Shown: positions 1 to 4,914 of the stretch, one piece after another
Layout of the letters: each line of letters begins with the position of its first letter
Position numbering within the stretch: the first letter of the stretch is position 1
NCBI GenBank assembly: GCA_029934555.1
Contig: JAOZMA010000149.1
Coordinates: forward strand, 1-5,913
DNA from: Acidimicrobiia bacterium
GTDB taxonomy: Bacteria; Actinomycetota; Acidimicrobiia; Spongiisociales; UBA5794
DNA length: 5,913 nucleotides
Direction: 5' to 3'
Made by a program: the position numbers and the translations under genes
Notes under the pieces: model-generated
Seen by the model: the letters and a program-made list of their open reading frames with translations, nothing else
The model's database searches: none
What the model was told of the DNA's origin: nothing

Positions 1-149
1 GTCCCCCCGACGCATCGGCGGGGGGACGCGAGGAGCTTGCGACGAAGCAGGGGGGCATCTGCATCCGAGATCGATGGTGCCAAAGCACCCCCTCTGCCAA
101 GACACCCCCTCTGGCCCTTCGGGCCATCTCCCCCACTGCGTGGTGGAGA
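1..149. repeat. Hairpin-rich intergenic segment, REP-like candidate
   Basis: Five small inverted repeats follow one another. Bases 1-9 pair perfectly with 19-27 (GTCCCCCCG/CGGGGGGAC). Bases 35-38 pair with 45-48, and 76-80 pair with 85-89 (GGTGC/GCACC). Bases 112-117 pair with 121-126 (TGGCCC/GGGCCA). Bases 127-136 pair with 140-149 with one mismatch. An 11-base direct repeat CACCCCCTCTG also occurs at 86-96 and 103-113. No open frame here resembles a known protein. The segment may be an interspersed palindromic repeat, the 3' end of an upstream transcription unit with a terminator at 1-27, or a structured RNA. The hairpins are seen directly. Calling it a repeat family is inference, because only one copy lies in the window. 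Confidence 0.4.
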
Positions 150-391
150 ATGTCAGAGAGCCCCTGCTCGCACCTTCACCCAGATCGTGAACAGCGCCAA
201 CACATCGAATCCCGGCCCCACCATGACATCCCGCCAGTGAACCCGACCACAAACCGCGGATCCAGGCTGAGGGGAGGAAAAAGGACGCGCCACGCCGTAT
301 ACGTCCAGCCCATTTTCCGCATTCATGTATCCACCTATCCGCTGATCCTCGTAGGGCACTGATAATCCTGCGCGTAGACACAAGCGACGGT
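150..391. other. Intergenic DNA without recognisable gene
   Basis: Short open frames exist on both strands, but their translations are low-complexity and match no family I recognise. None has a ribosome binding site or a codon pattern like the neighbouring genes. A GATAAT hexamer at 361-366 resembles a -10 box but has no convincing -35 partner 16-18 bases upstream. I see nothing else here that I can support. Confidence 0.5.
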
Positions 392-428
392 GGAACCGGT
401 GGGGTCTAGGTGACGGTACCGTCTGGTC
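392..428 (+). promoter_or_regulatory. Candidate leaderless promoter of the kinase gene
   Basis: TACCGT at 417-422 fits the actinobacterial -10 pattern TANNNT and ends six bases before the ATG at 429. Transcription would then begin at or next to the start codon. No Shine-Dalgarno sequence is visible, which fits a leaderless mRNA. The hexamer lies inside a perfect 12-bp palindrome, GACGGTACCGTC (412-423). GGAACC at 392-397 resembles an ECF-sigma -35 element, with CGGT 16 bases further on at 414-417. That is an alternative reading giving nearly the same start point. No good housekeeping -35 box is present. Confidence 0.35.
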
Positions 429-1409
429 ATGCGGGATTGGGAGACGCTCACCGAGACCGGTCAGATCAGACGCCTCCGGGCTCTCGCGGCCGGCGCACTA
501 TCCGAGTTCCCGATCGAGCCGATCGGACTCCGGCTCGTCGGCGGGTTCACGAACGTCATCTTCCGGGTTGACACCGATGACGGCCCATATGCGTTGCGCA
601 TCGACCTGCACCAGGACCACTCCGACGAACACGTCGACATCGAACTTGCCTGGCTCGAAGCCCTGGCCCGGGAGACCGACCTTGACGTTGTCCGGTTCGT
701 GCCCGCCAGCGACGGTCGTGGCTACGTCCACGCCTCAGCCCCCGACGTGCCGGGCGAGCGCCGCTGTGTGCTGTTCGAGTGGGTGCCAGGTCGGATTCTC
801 GGGGCCAGTCCGACGGAGGTTGGATTCCGTCAGCTCGGGAAGCTGTCTGCCGGTCTCCACGTCCATGGTGCGGAGTTCACACCACCGCATCCCCCGATGG
901 CATGGGATCGTGTCTTCTACTGGGACGAGTCCGTCGACCCGGTCGTGATCTTCCACCCTGAGATGGCGCACTACTTCACCGGCGGACGGCAGGAGATCCT
1001 CGACCGTTCGATCGAGGTCGTCGAAGGCGCGTTCGCCCGTCTCGACCCATCCGAAGCACAAGTCATCCACGGCGACCTGCACCCGGACAACGTCCATACC
1101 TACCGCGGTCGCCTCATCGGTTTCGACTTCGAAGACGTCACGTGGGGGCACCGTGTGCAGGACGTCGCTATCACGCTGTTCTACGAGCGTAACCATCCCA
1201 GCTACCCGAGCCTGCGTGCAGCGTTCGAGGAGGGCTACCGCTCCGTCGCCCCCTGGCCCGTGACCTACGACGGAGAACTCGACCACTTCATGGCAGCCCG
1301 AACGATCAGCTTCGTGAACTACGTCGCGAACCTCCACGACGATCCCTCCGACTACTACGAAATCGCCTTCCCAAGACTCGAAGCGTTCCTATCAACCTGG
1401 GACAGGTGA
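429..1409 (+). CDS. SrkA/APH-family phosphotransferase (kinase)
   Basis: This is a predicted cytoplasmic ATP-dependent kinase of the aminoglycoside phosphotransferase/choline kinase superfamily, closest in style to SrkA/RdoA and homoserine kinase type II proteins. In the 326 residues, LVGGFTNVIFRV (36-47) is the nucleotide-binding loop region. ALRI (55-58) carries an arginine where protein kinases have lysine, which is common in this family. HGDLHPDN (214-221) is the Brenner catalytic loop, with catalytic D216 and metal ligand N221. GFDFED (231-236) supplies the second metal-binding aspartate, D233, and QDVAITLF (244-251) is the usual following helix. All catalytic residues are present, so it should be active. 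The substrate (protein Ser/Thr, homoserine, an amino sugar or an antibiotic) cannot be read from the sequence, and resistance should not be assumed. ATG 429 is chosen because conserved sequence starts soon after it and a -10 box sits six bases upstream. Confidence 0.88.
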   Translation: MRDWETLTETGQIRRLRALAAGALSEFPIEPIGLRLVGGFTNVIFRVDTDDGPYALRIDLHQDHSDEHVDIELAWLEALARETDLDVVRFVPASDGRGYVHASAPDVPGERRCVLFEWVPGRILGASPTEVGFRQLGKLSAGLHVHGAEFTPPHPPMAWDRVFYWDESVDPVVIFHPEMAHYFTGGRQEILDRSIEVVEGAFARLDPSEAQVIHGDLHPDNVHTYRGRLIGFDFEDVTWGHRVQDVAITLFYERNHPSYPSLRAAFEEGYRSVAPWPVTYDGELDHFMAARTISFVNYVANLHDDPSDYYEIAFPRLEAFLSTWDR

Positions 1410-1421
1410 CCCCACGCCATA

Positions 1422-1444
1422 GCCCTCAGGCGTCTGAGAGAGGC
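1422..1444 (+). terminator. Weak stem-loop downstream of the kinase gene
   Basis: CTCAG (1425-1429) pairs with CTGAG (1434-1438) around a GCGT loop. GCC (1422-1424) can also pair with GGC (1442-1444) across a three-base bulge. It starts 13 bases after the kinase stop codon. No T-tract follows, so intrinsic termination is only a possibility. Confidence 0.25.
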
Positions 1445-1480
1445 GACCGAAGCGAGCCGGCTTGTTCCCCTCTTGCTTGT

Positions 1481-1505
1481 AGCTGGCAGCTGGCAGCTGG
1501 CAGCT
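1481..1505. repeat. Heptamer tandem repeat, AGCTGGC x 3.6
   Basis: Three perfect copies of AGCTGGC (1481-1487, 1488-1494, 1495-1501) are followed by AGCT (1502-1505), 25 bases in all. It lies between the kinase and Uma2 genes and ends eight bases before a candidate -10 box. In another register the unit is CAGCTGG, related to CACCTGT of the second array at 2101-2125 (five of seven positions identical). It resembles the short heptanucleotide tandem repeats known from some bacterial genomes. Its function is unknown. Confidence 0.9.
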
Positions 1506-1513
1506 CCGCGGGG

Positions 1514-1519
1514 TACCGT
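1514..1519 (+). promoter_or_regulatory. Candidate -10 element of the Uma2 gene
   Basis: TACCGT matches TANNNT and sits in GGTACCGT, the same octamer found upstream of the kinase gene at 415-422. It ends ten bases before ATG 1530, so the mRNA would be leaderless or have only a few leader bases. No Shine-Dalgarno sequence precedes the ATG. The -35 region would fall inside the heptamer array and has no good consensus. Confidence 0.3.
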
Positions 1520-1529
1520 GAATGCTGCA

Positions 1530-2063
1530 ATGCCAACGACCGAATATCTCGACCGCACACCCATGTCCTGGGACGAGTACCAGTCCCTCGACGTCCGCGG
1601 CGAGTACATCGACGGAGCGCTCGTCATGAGCGCCGCACCGACAATTCCCCATCAAGAGGTGACACTCCGCCTCGCTCGGCTCTTGATGGACGTCGCTCCC
1701 GAAGGAGTCCGCGTCACGTTTGGAGCTGGCTGGAAACCGGGTCTTGACGAGTTCATTCCTGATGTCATGGTGTTCGACGACAAGGGAGATATCGTGAGGA
1801 TTACCTCCACTCCTCATCTCGCCGTGGAAGTGCTGTCAACGGACCGCGGGGCTGATCTGATCCGGAAGTTCCAGAAGTATGAGCAGGCTGGCCTGCCGAG
1901 ATACTGGATCGTCGACCTCGATGACACCGGGCCCGAAGTCGTCACCTACGAAGTTCGGGATGCCGTCTTTGTCGAGACCGGCCGCCACCGCGGTAACGAC
2001 GAAGTCACCCTCGACGTCGGCCCGATGACCGTCACGTTCGCTCCGAACGATCTCCTGGCCTGA
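1530..2063 (+). CDS. Uma2-family PD-(D/E)XK endonuclease (DUF820)
   Basis: The 177-residue product has the length and motif order of the Uma2 family (PF05685), putative nucleases with the restriction-endonuclease fold. The N-terminal MSWDEYQSL (12-20) and GEYIDGALVMS (24-34) fit the family's usual opening. FIPDVMVF (75-82) holds the PD motif with D78. HLAVEVLS (96-103) holds acidic E100. Then D109 and K113 or K116 precede Y117, and GLPRYWIVDL (121-130) is the family's hallmark aG.pEYWiVD segment. The active-site set looks intact. The cellular role and DNA target of this family are not well established. ATG 1530 is preferred over an in-frame TTG at 1473, which would translate the heptamer repeat into a non-conserved extension. 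GTG 1518 is possible but overlaps the -10 box. The gene stands alone between two heptamer arrays. Confidence 0.88.
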   Translation: MPTTEYLDRTPMSWDEYQSLDVRGEYIDGALVMSAAPTIPHQEVTLRLARLLMDVAPEGVRVTFGAGWKPGLDEFIPDVMVFDDKGDIVRITSTPHLAVEVLSTDRGADLIRKFQKYEQAGLPRYWIVDLDDTGPEVVTYEVRDAVFVETGRHRGNDEVTLDVGPMTVTFAPNDLLA

Positions 2064-2100
2064 CCCGGTTTCACCGCGTGTTGACGGCAGCCGGCATCTT

Positions 2101-2125
2101 CCTGTCACCTGTCACCTGTCACCTG
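2101..2125. repeat. Heptamer tandem repeat, CCTGTCA x 3.6
   Basis: Three perfect copies of CCTGTCA (2101-2107, 2108-2114, 2115-2121) are followed by CCTG (2122-2125). The total is 25 bases, the same unit length and copy number as the array at 1481-1505. In the register CACCTGT it shares the CANCTGN pattern with that array. It lies 37 bases after the Uma2 stop and 64 bases before the DUF427 start. A TTGACG hexamer at 2081-2086 could be a -35 box upstream of it, but no TANNNT box lies at the right spacing. Confidence 0.9.
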
Positions 2126-2175
2126 CCTCGGGAATGCATCTCTCATCCTGCGAGTTTCCCCAACCACACGAATAC

Positions 2176-2183
2176 GAGAGGGA
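2176..2183 (+). promoter_or_regulatory. Ribosome binding site of the DUF427 gene
   Basis: The purine run GAGAGGGA ends six bases before ATG 2190 and includes GAGG, complementary to the 16S rRNA 3' end. It is the clearest Shine-Dalgarno sequence in the window and fixes the start of this gene. Confidence 0.6.
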
Positions 2184-2189
2184 ACACAG

Positions 2190-2936
2190 ATGAGTCGCGG
2201 ACGCGTTCGGGTCGAGGATGGGCAGAAGAGGGTTCGGGTCTATCTCGGCGGTGAGGTCATCGCCGACACGACGAGTCCGAAGCTGGTCTGGGAGAAGCCG
2301 TACTACCCCGTCTACTACTTCCCCCAGGACGACGTTCGTATGGACTCCCTCCTTCCAACGGAGCACACGAAACGATCACCGAGCCGCGGCACAGCCGAGG
2401 TCTTTGACATCAAGAGCAACCGTCACACGGCCGAGCAGGGCGCTTACCGGCACACGGATTCGCCAATCGAAGAACTTCGGGACATGGTCGCTTTTGAGTG
2501 GCGATCGATGGACGCCTGGTTCGAAGAGGAGGAAGAGGTGTTCCTCCATGCGCGTGACCCGTACACCCGCGTCGACGTCCTTCAGAGTTCGAGGAACATC
2601 CGCGTTGAGGTCGACGGCGTGACCGTTGCCGAATCGGATCAGCCGCGGATTCTGTTCGAGACCGGCCTGCCGGCCCGTTACTACCTTCCCAAGACCGATG
2701 TTCGGTTCGAGTATCTCACGGCGACGGACCTGTCCACCGTGTGCCCCTACAAAGGCACCTCCCGGTACTGGTCGATCGACACCACCGGCGAGGTTCACGA
2801 CAACCTCGCGTGGGGCTATGACGCCCCGGTGCGTGAGTCACAGCCGATCGCCGGTTACGTCGCCTTCTACAACGAGAAGCTCGACATCTACGTCGACGGC
2901 GTGCTCGAAGAGAAACCGAAGACGGTCTTCTCCTGA
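2190..2936 (+). CDS. Tandem DUF427 domain protein
   Basis: This is a 248-residue soluble protein with two DUF427 domains (PF04248), a small beta-rich fold of unknown biochemical role that is common in Actinobacteria. Domain 1 spans about residues 15-115 (RVRVYLGGEVIADT to MDAWFEEEEEV). A linker, ARDPYTRVDVLQSS (121-134), is followed by domain 2 at about 136-240 (NIRVEVDGVTVAES to LDIYVDGVLEE). The two halves align as a repeat: VWEKPYYPVYYFPQDDVR in the first matches LFETGLPARYYLPKTDVR in the second. CPYKGTSRYW (185-194) is the conserved motif of domain 2. The matching segment of domain 1 is RSPSRGTAEV (62-71), without the cysteine. No signal peptide or membrane segment is visible. The start is set by a good ribosome binding site. 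Nothing nearby suggests a pathway, so I give no function. Confidence 0.88.
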   Translation: MSRGRVRVEDGQKRVRVYLGGEVIADTTSPKLVWEKPYYPVYYFPQDDVRMDSLLPTEHTKRSPSRGTAEVFDIKSNRHTAEQGAYRHTDSPIEELRDMVAFEWRSMDAWFEEEEEVFLHARDPYTRVDVLQSSRNIRVEVDGVTVAESDQPRILFETGLPARYYLPKTDVRFEYLTATDLSTVCPYKGTSRYWSIDTTGEVHDNLAWGYDAPVRESQPIAGYVAFYNEKLDIYVDGVLEEKPKTVFS

Positions 2937-2947
2937 CGAGCAACGCT

Positions 2948-2978
2948 CCCGGACGCCAACTCAGTTGATCGATCCGGG
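2948..2978. terminator. Hairpin between convergent genes
   Basis: CCCGGA (2948-2953) pairs with TCCGGG (2973-2978), and inside it CAAC (2957-2960) pairs with GTTG (2964-2967) around a TCA loop. The structure lies between the convergent DUF427 and vapC genes. The loop bases 2961-2963 are the vapC stop codon. It could act as a terminator for both directions, but neither side has a T-tract, so this is tentative. Confidence 0.35.
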
Positions 2979-3386
2979 GATAGCGACCCACTCGTGTGCC
3001 TGTCCCGTGACCGCCGAGATCCTCTCGAAGTCACGGTCGTAGTGGAGCACCGTCGCTCCCCCGGCTTCTGCTGCGGCGGCGATGATCAGGTCGGGGATGG
3101 GGAGACGGTGCTGACCGACAGCCGACAGTGATCGCTGGACAGCCTTGGCACGGTCCATGACTGTCTCGTCGATCGGAATGTGCTCGAATCCGGCGAGTTC
3201 GTCGGCCATGGTGGCGTAGTCCTCACGGCTTCGAGCCGAGTAGAGCACTTCGAGATCGACGATCGAGCACGTCGCGAGCAGTCCGGACTCTGATAGACGA
3301 CGTAGTCGACTTCCGACAAGAGCGTCACCGGCCCTCGCCAGTGCGCTCTTGTCGACGAGGTAACGCCCGAGATCAACGCCAGGCAT
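2961..3386 (-). CDS. vapC: VapC-type PIN-domain toxin (ribonuclease)
   Basis: This is a 141-residue PIN-domain protein, the predicted toxin of a type II toxin-antitoxin pair. VapC enzymes are Mg2+-dependent ribonucleases that cleave tRNA or rRNA at specific sites and are inhibited by VapB binding. The acidic active-site residues are visible in order: D12 in YLVDKSALAR (9-18), E46 in VDLEVLYSAR (43-52), D99 in LPIPDLIIAAAA (95-106), and D117 with D119 in HYDRDFERI (115-123). DKSA in place of the more usual DTSA occurs in some actinobacterial members and does not remove a catalytic acid. The start overlaps the end of vapB by 14 bases in another frame, as in translationally coupled pairs. The toxin appears intact. 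Its RNA target cannot be predicted. Confidence 0.92.
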   Translation of the reverse strand: MPGVDLGRYLVDKSALARAGDALVGSRLRRLSESGLLATCSIVDLEVLYSARSREDYATMADELAGFEHIPIDETVMDRAKAVQRSLSAVGQHRLPIPDLIIAAAAEAGGATVLHYDRDFERISAVTGQAHEWVAIPGSIN

Positions 3387-3579
3387 CGTTCATGACCTCG
3401 TCATCATCGAGGTCGACTCCATCGGACGTCACGACTCGATCGATGAACCGTCGGCGTCGATCGAGATCGATCACCTCCTGAAGGGCGCGGTTGACCGTGT
3501 CCTTCATCGTCCCGGCTCCGAGAATCCTCTGAGCTCGATCGAGTGCGTCGCCATCGATGTCGACGAGTCGTTTCACCAT
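3373..3579 (-). CDS. vapB: VapB-type ribbon-helix-helix antitoxin
   Basis: This is a 68-residue protein that fits the VapB antitoxin family (PF09957 type). MVKRLVDID (1-9) is the DNA-binding beta strand. GDALDRAQRIL (10-20) and TMKDTVNRALQEVIDL (24-39) are the two helices of a ribbon-helix-helix dimer. The acidic, probably flexible tail (DGVDLDDDEVMNDAWR, 53-68) is the part expected to wrap around and inhibit VapC. ATG 3579 is preferred to the in-frame ATG at 3603. The upstream one lies inside the spacer of the inverted repeat and would put the -10 box within the gene, whereas 3579 lies six bases after a TATACT box. It overlaps vapC by 14 bases and follows the MFS stop by 37 bases. It probably represses its own promoter together with VapC. 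Confidence 0.88.
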   Translation of the reverse strand: MVKRLVDIDGDALDRAQRILGAGTMKDTVNRALQEVIDLDRRRRFIDRVVTSDGVDLDDDEVMNDAWR

Positions 3580-3585
3580 ACCCAC

Positions 3586-3591
3586 AGTATA
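3586..3591 (-). promoter_or_regulatory. -10 element of vapBC (TATACT)
   Basis: On the minus strand TATACT is followed by six bases (GTGGGT) and then ATG 3579, the geometry of a leaderless promoter. It overlaps the end of the inverted repeat at 3591-3617. No strong -35 hexamer is seen 17 bases upstream. Confidence 0.55.
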
Positions 3592-3617
3592 TATATCTGA
3601 CATGACTTCAGATATAT
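3591..3617. promoter_or_regulatory. Candidate VapB/VapBC operator (inverted repeat)
   Basis: ATATATCTGA (3591-3600) and TCAGATATAT (3608-3617) form a perfect 10-bp inverted repeat around the 7-base spacer CATGACT. It covers the region just upstream of, and touching, the vapBC -10 element, and its outer edge meets the last base of the MFS stop codon. A ribbon-helix-helix repressor bound here would block RNA polymerase, which fits the known autoregulation of vapBC operons. The AT-rich arms stand out strongly from the GC-rich surroundings. Confidence 0.65.
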
Positions 3618-4795
3618 CATCCGTGTGTGACAGATTCCCGAACCGAGCGCTGCCATGCCGCGATCACGACAGCCGACCCCGCCGCTGCGAGGGCAGACAG
3701 CAGCCACATGAGATCGTACGAGCCGGTTCCGTCGATGATCGCACCGAAGATCGGTGGGCCGATCCCCAAGCCGGTGAGGAAACCGAACAGCACGACTCCC
3801 GATGCCCTGCCCGTGGCAGCCACGCCTGCTTCCACCATCACCGCAAGCATTCCGACCGAGTTCCAGGAACTCGATCCCACTGCGATCAGCACGGCGGCGG
3901 GCCACAGCAGCCACGCTGCGACGGCGCCGGACAGGTAGAAGAGGCCGGCGGCGGCAATCGAGAGAACGGCCATCGCTGCCAGTGAGCCACGGAACGCACC
4001 TGATCGTTCGGCATAGCGACTCCACAGGATCCTTCCTGGCACGGCCACGAATGCGATCACGGCGGCGGCGATTCCTCCCGCCACCGGGGACAGCCCCAGC
4101 TCTTCCTGCGAGAAGAGCGGAACGAGGAAGGTGACGGCCCCGGAGAACCCCATCAGGAAACCGAAGCCTGCGAGCCACCAGATCGCACGGGGAAGCGGGT
4201 CGGTGCTCCGGTTCCGTTGTTCGGCCGGCGTTCTCGGTGCGGCGGGGACCACCCAGGCGGCAACGGCAGCGAACACCAGCGGCACGACAGCGACGATCAG
4301 ATAGGCACCACGCCATCCCAGGGCGATAGCAAGCGTTGGTACGGTCAGTCCGCCGAGGAAGATCCCGGCCTGAACTCCCGATTGCTTCACCCCGGTGATC
4401 ATGCCCCGCTTCCCGGCGGGGACATCTTCAGCGATCAGCTTGTTCGTTGCGGGGTTCGCAGTGGCCTGAGAGAACGCTCCCGCCAGAGCACCAACGAACA
4501 GCATCGCATATGCAGTGGCGGTTCCGAGGATCAGGAACGTCGCACCCGCGGTCACGAACAGTGCGATCAGTGCCTTCTTGCCACCGATCCGATCGGTGAC
4601 CCGGCCCGCCATCGGAGAGAGCACCGCTGCCGCAACGTTGATGAGCCCGAGAACGATTCCGAGCTCCGCCCGGCTGATCGACAGATCGTCGATGATGAAT
4701 GTCGCAAGGATCCCGAGCGAAGCTGGTGTGAACGTCGCCACTCCCATGGCGATGAACAACATCGAGCCGAAGACGGTGCGACGTGCGTCGCTCAT
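3617..4795 (-). CDS. Major facilitator superfamily transporter
   Basis: This is a 392-residue inner-membrane protein with about 12 hydrophobic segments in two halves, matching the MFS_1 family (PF07690). GRVTDRIGGKK (64-74) is the signature motif A in the loop between helices 2 and 3, and GRILWSRYAERSG (254-266) is its weaker copy in the second half. Residues 183-203 are the hydrophilic central loop (APRTPAEQRNRSTDP). NPATNKLIAED (114-124) and TGVKQSGVQAG (134-144) recall CynX/NimT-like and other organic-anion MFS members, but the substrate cannot be assigned. ATG 4795 is preferred. In-frame GTG 4807 and TTG 4819 would add only a few non-conserved residues and lack a ribosome binding site, though 4795 has no clear one either. 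It is divergent from the EamA gene and lies 37 bases ahead of vapB, whose own promoter makes a shared operon unnecessary. Confidence 0.9.
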   Translation of the reverse strand: MSDARRTVFGSMLFIAMGVATFTPASLGILATFIIDDLSISRAELGIVLGLINVAAAVLSPMAGRVTDRIGGKKALIALFVTAGATFLILGTATAYAMLFVGALAGAFSQATANPATNKLIAEDVPAGKRGMITGVKQSGVQAGIFLGGLTVPTLAIALGWRGAYLIVAVVPLVFAAVAAWVVPAAPRTPAEQRNRSTDPLPRAIWWLAGFGFLMGFSGAVTFLVPLFSQEELGLSPVAGGIAAAVIAFVAVPGRILWSRYAERSGAFRGSLAAMAVLSIAAAGLFYLSGAVAAWLLWPAAVLIAVGSSSWNSVGMLAVMVEAGVAATGRASGVVLFGFLTGLGIGPPIFGAIIDGTGSYDLMWLLSALAAAGSAVVIAAWQRSVRESVTHG

Positions 4796-4801
4796 CGGTG
4801 T

Positions 4802-4830
4802 GGTCACGACTTGATTCAAGCCGGGTCACG
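4802..4830. promoter_or_regulatory. Repeat pair flanking a palindrome, candidate operator
   Basis: GGTCACG occurs at 4802-4808 and again at 4824-4830, exactly 22 bases apart, or about two helical turns. Between them is CTTGATTCAAG (4810-4820), a palindrome of 5-bp arms with one central base. The cluster lies directly upstream of the MFS start, within the 119-base divergent gap shared with the EamA gene. Such symmetry suits a regulator site, but no regulator gene is in the window and chance cannot be excluded. Confidence 0.3.
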
Positions 4831-4880
4831 TCATCCAGATGCCGCCGTCCAGAGGAAGCGTCGGCCTTACCCGATGCCGG

Positions 4881-4886
4881 TAGTGT
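4881..4886 (+). promoter_or_regulatory. Possible -10 element for the EamA gene
   Basis: TAGTGT fits TANNNT and would start transcription roughly 20 bases before ATG 4915. No good -35 box is visible 17 bases upstream, so this is a weak call. Confidence 0.2.
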
Positions 4887-4914
4887 TCCTGCACCGTCGA
4901 ACGAACTCGAGCCG

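Noticed and set aside
735..1337. Long minus-strand open frame (200 codons) inside the kinase gene
   Set aside because: It lies opposite a gene with a complete kinase active site, and its translation resembles no family. It is a GC-rich antisense shadow.
1473..1529. N-terminal extension of the Uma2 protein from a TTG codon
   Set aside because: It would translate the heptamer array and promoter region, has no ribosome binding site, and adds residues not expected in the family.
1481..2125. CRISPR array suggested by two short repeat clusters
   Set aside because: The units are 7 bp, directly abutting with no spacers, and no cas gene is present.
429..2936. Kinase, Uma2 nuclease and DUF427 protein as one defence or modification operon
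   Set aside because: The gaps are 120 and 126 bases, each with repeats, and at least the kinase and Uma2 genes have candidate promoters of their own. No known system combines these families, so co-function is unsupported.
3400..3580. High density of GATC/CGATCG words in vapB
   Set aside because: The gene is rich in Asp, Ile and Arg codons in a GC-rich genome, which explains the words. No spacing or clustering suggests an origin or methylation-controlled site.
3573..4316. 247-codon minus-strand frame overlapping the MFS gene, and a 233-codon plus-strand frame at 4217-4918
   Set aside because: Both translations are Arg/His-rich or otherwise low-complexity, without family motifs. The MFS frame has clear membrane helices and motif A, so these are shadows.
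4783..4914. 44-residue N-terminal extension of the EamA transporter
   Set aside because: The extension is hydrophilic and non-conserved, and overlaps the start of the divergent MFS gene. ATG 4915 gives the usual family length.
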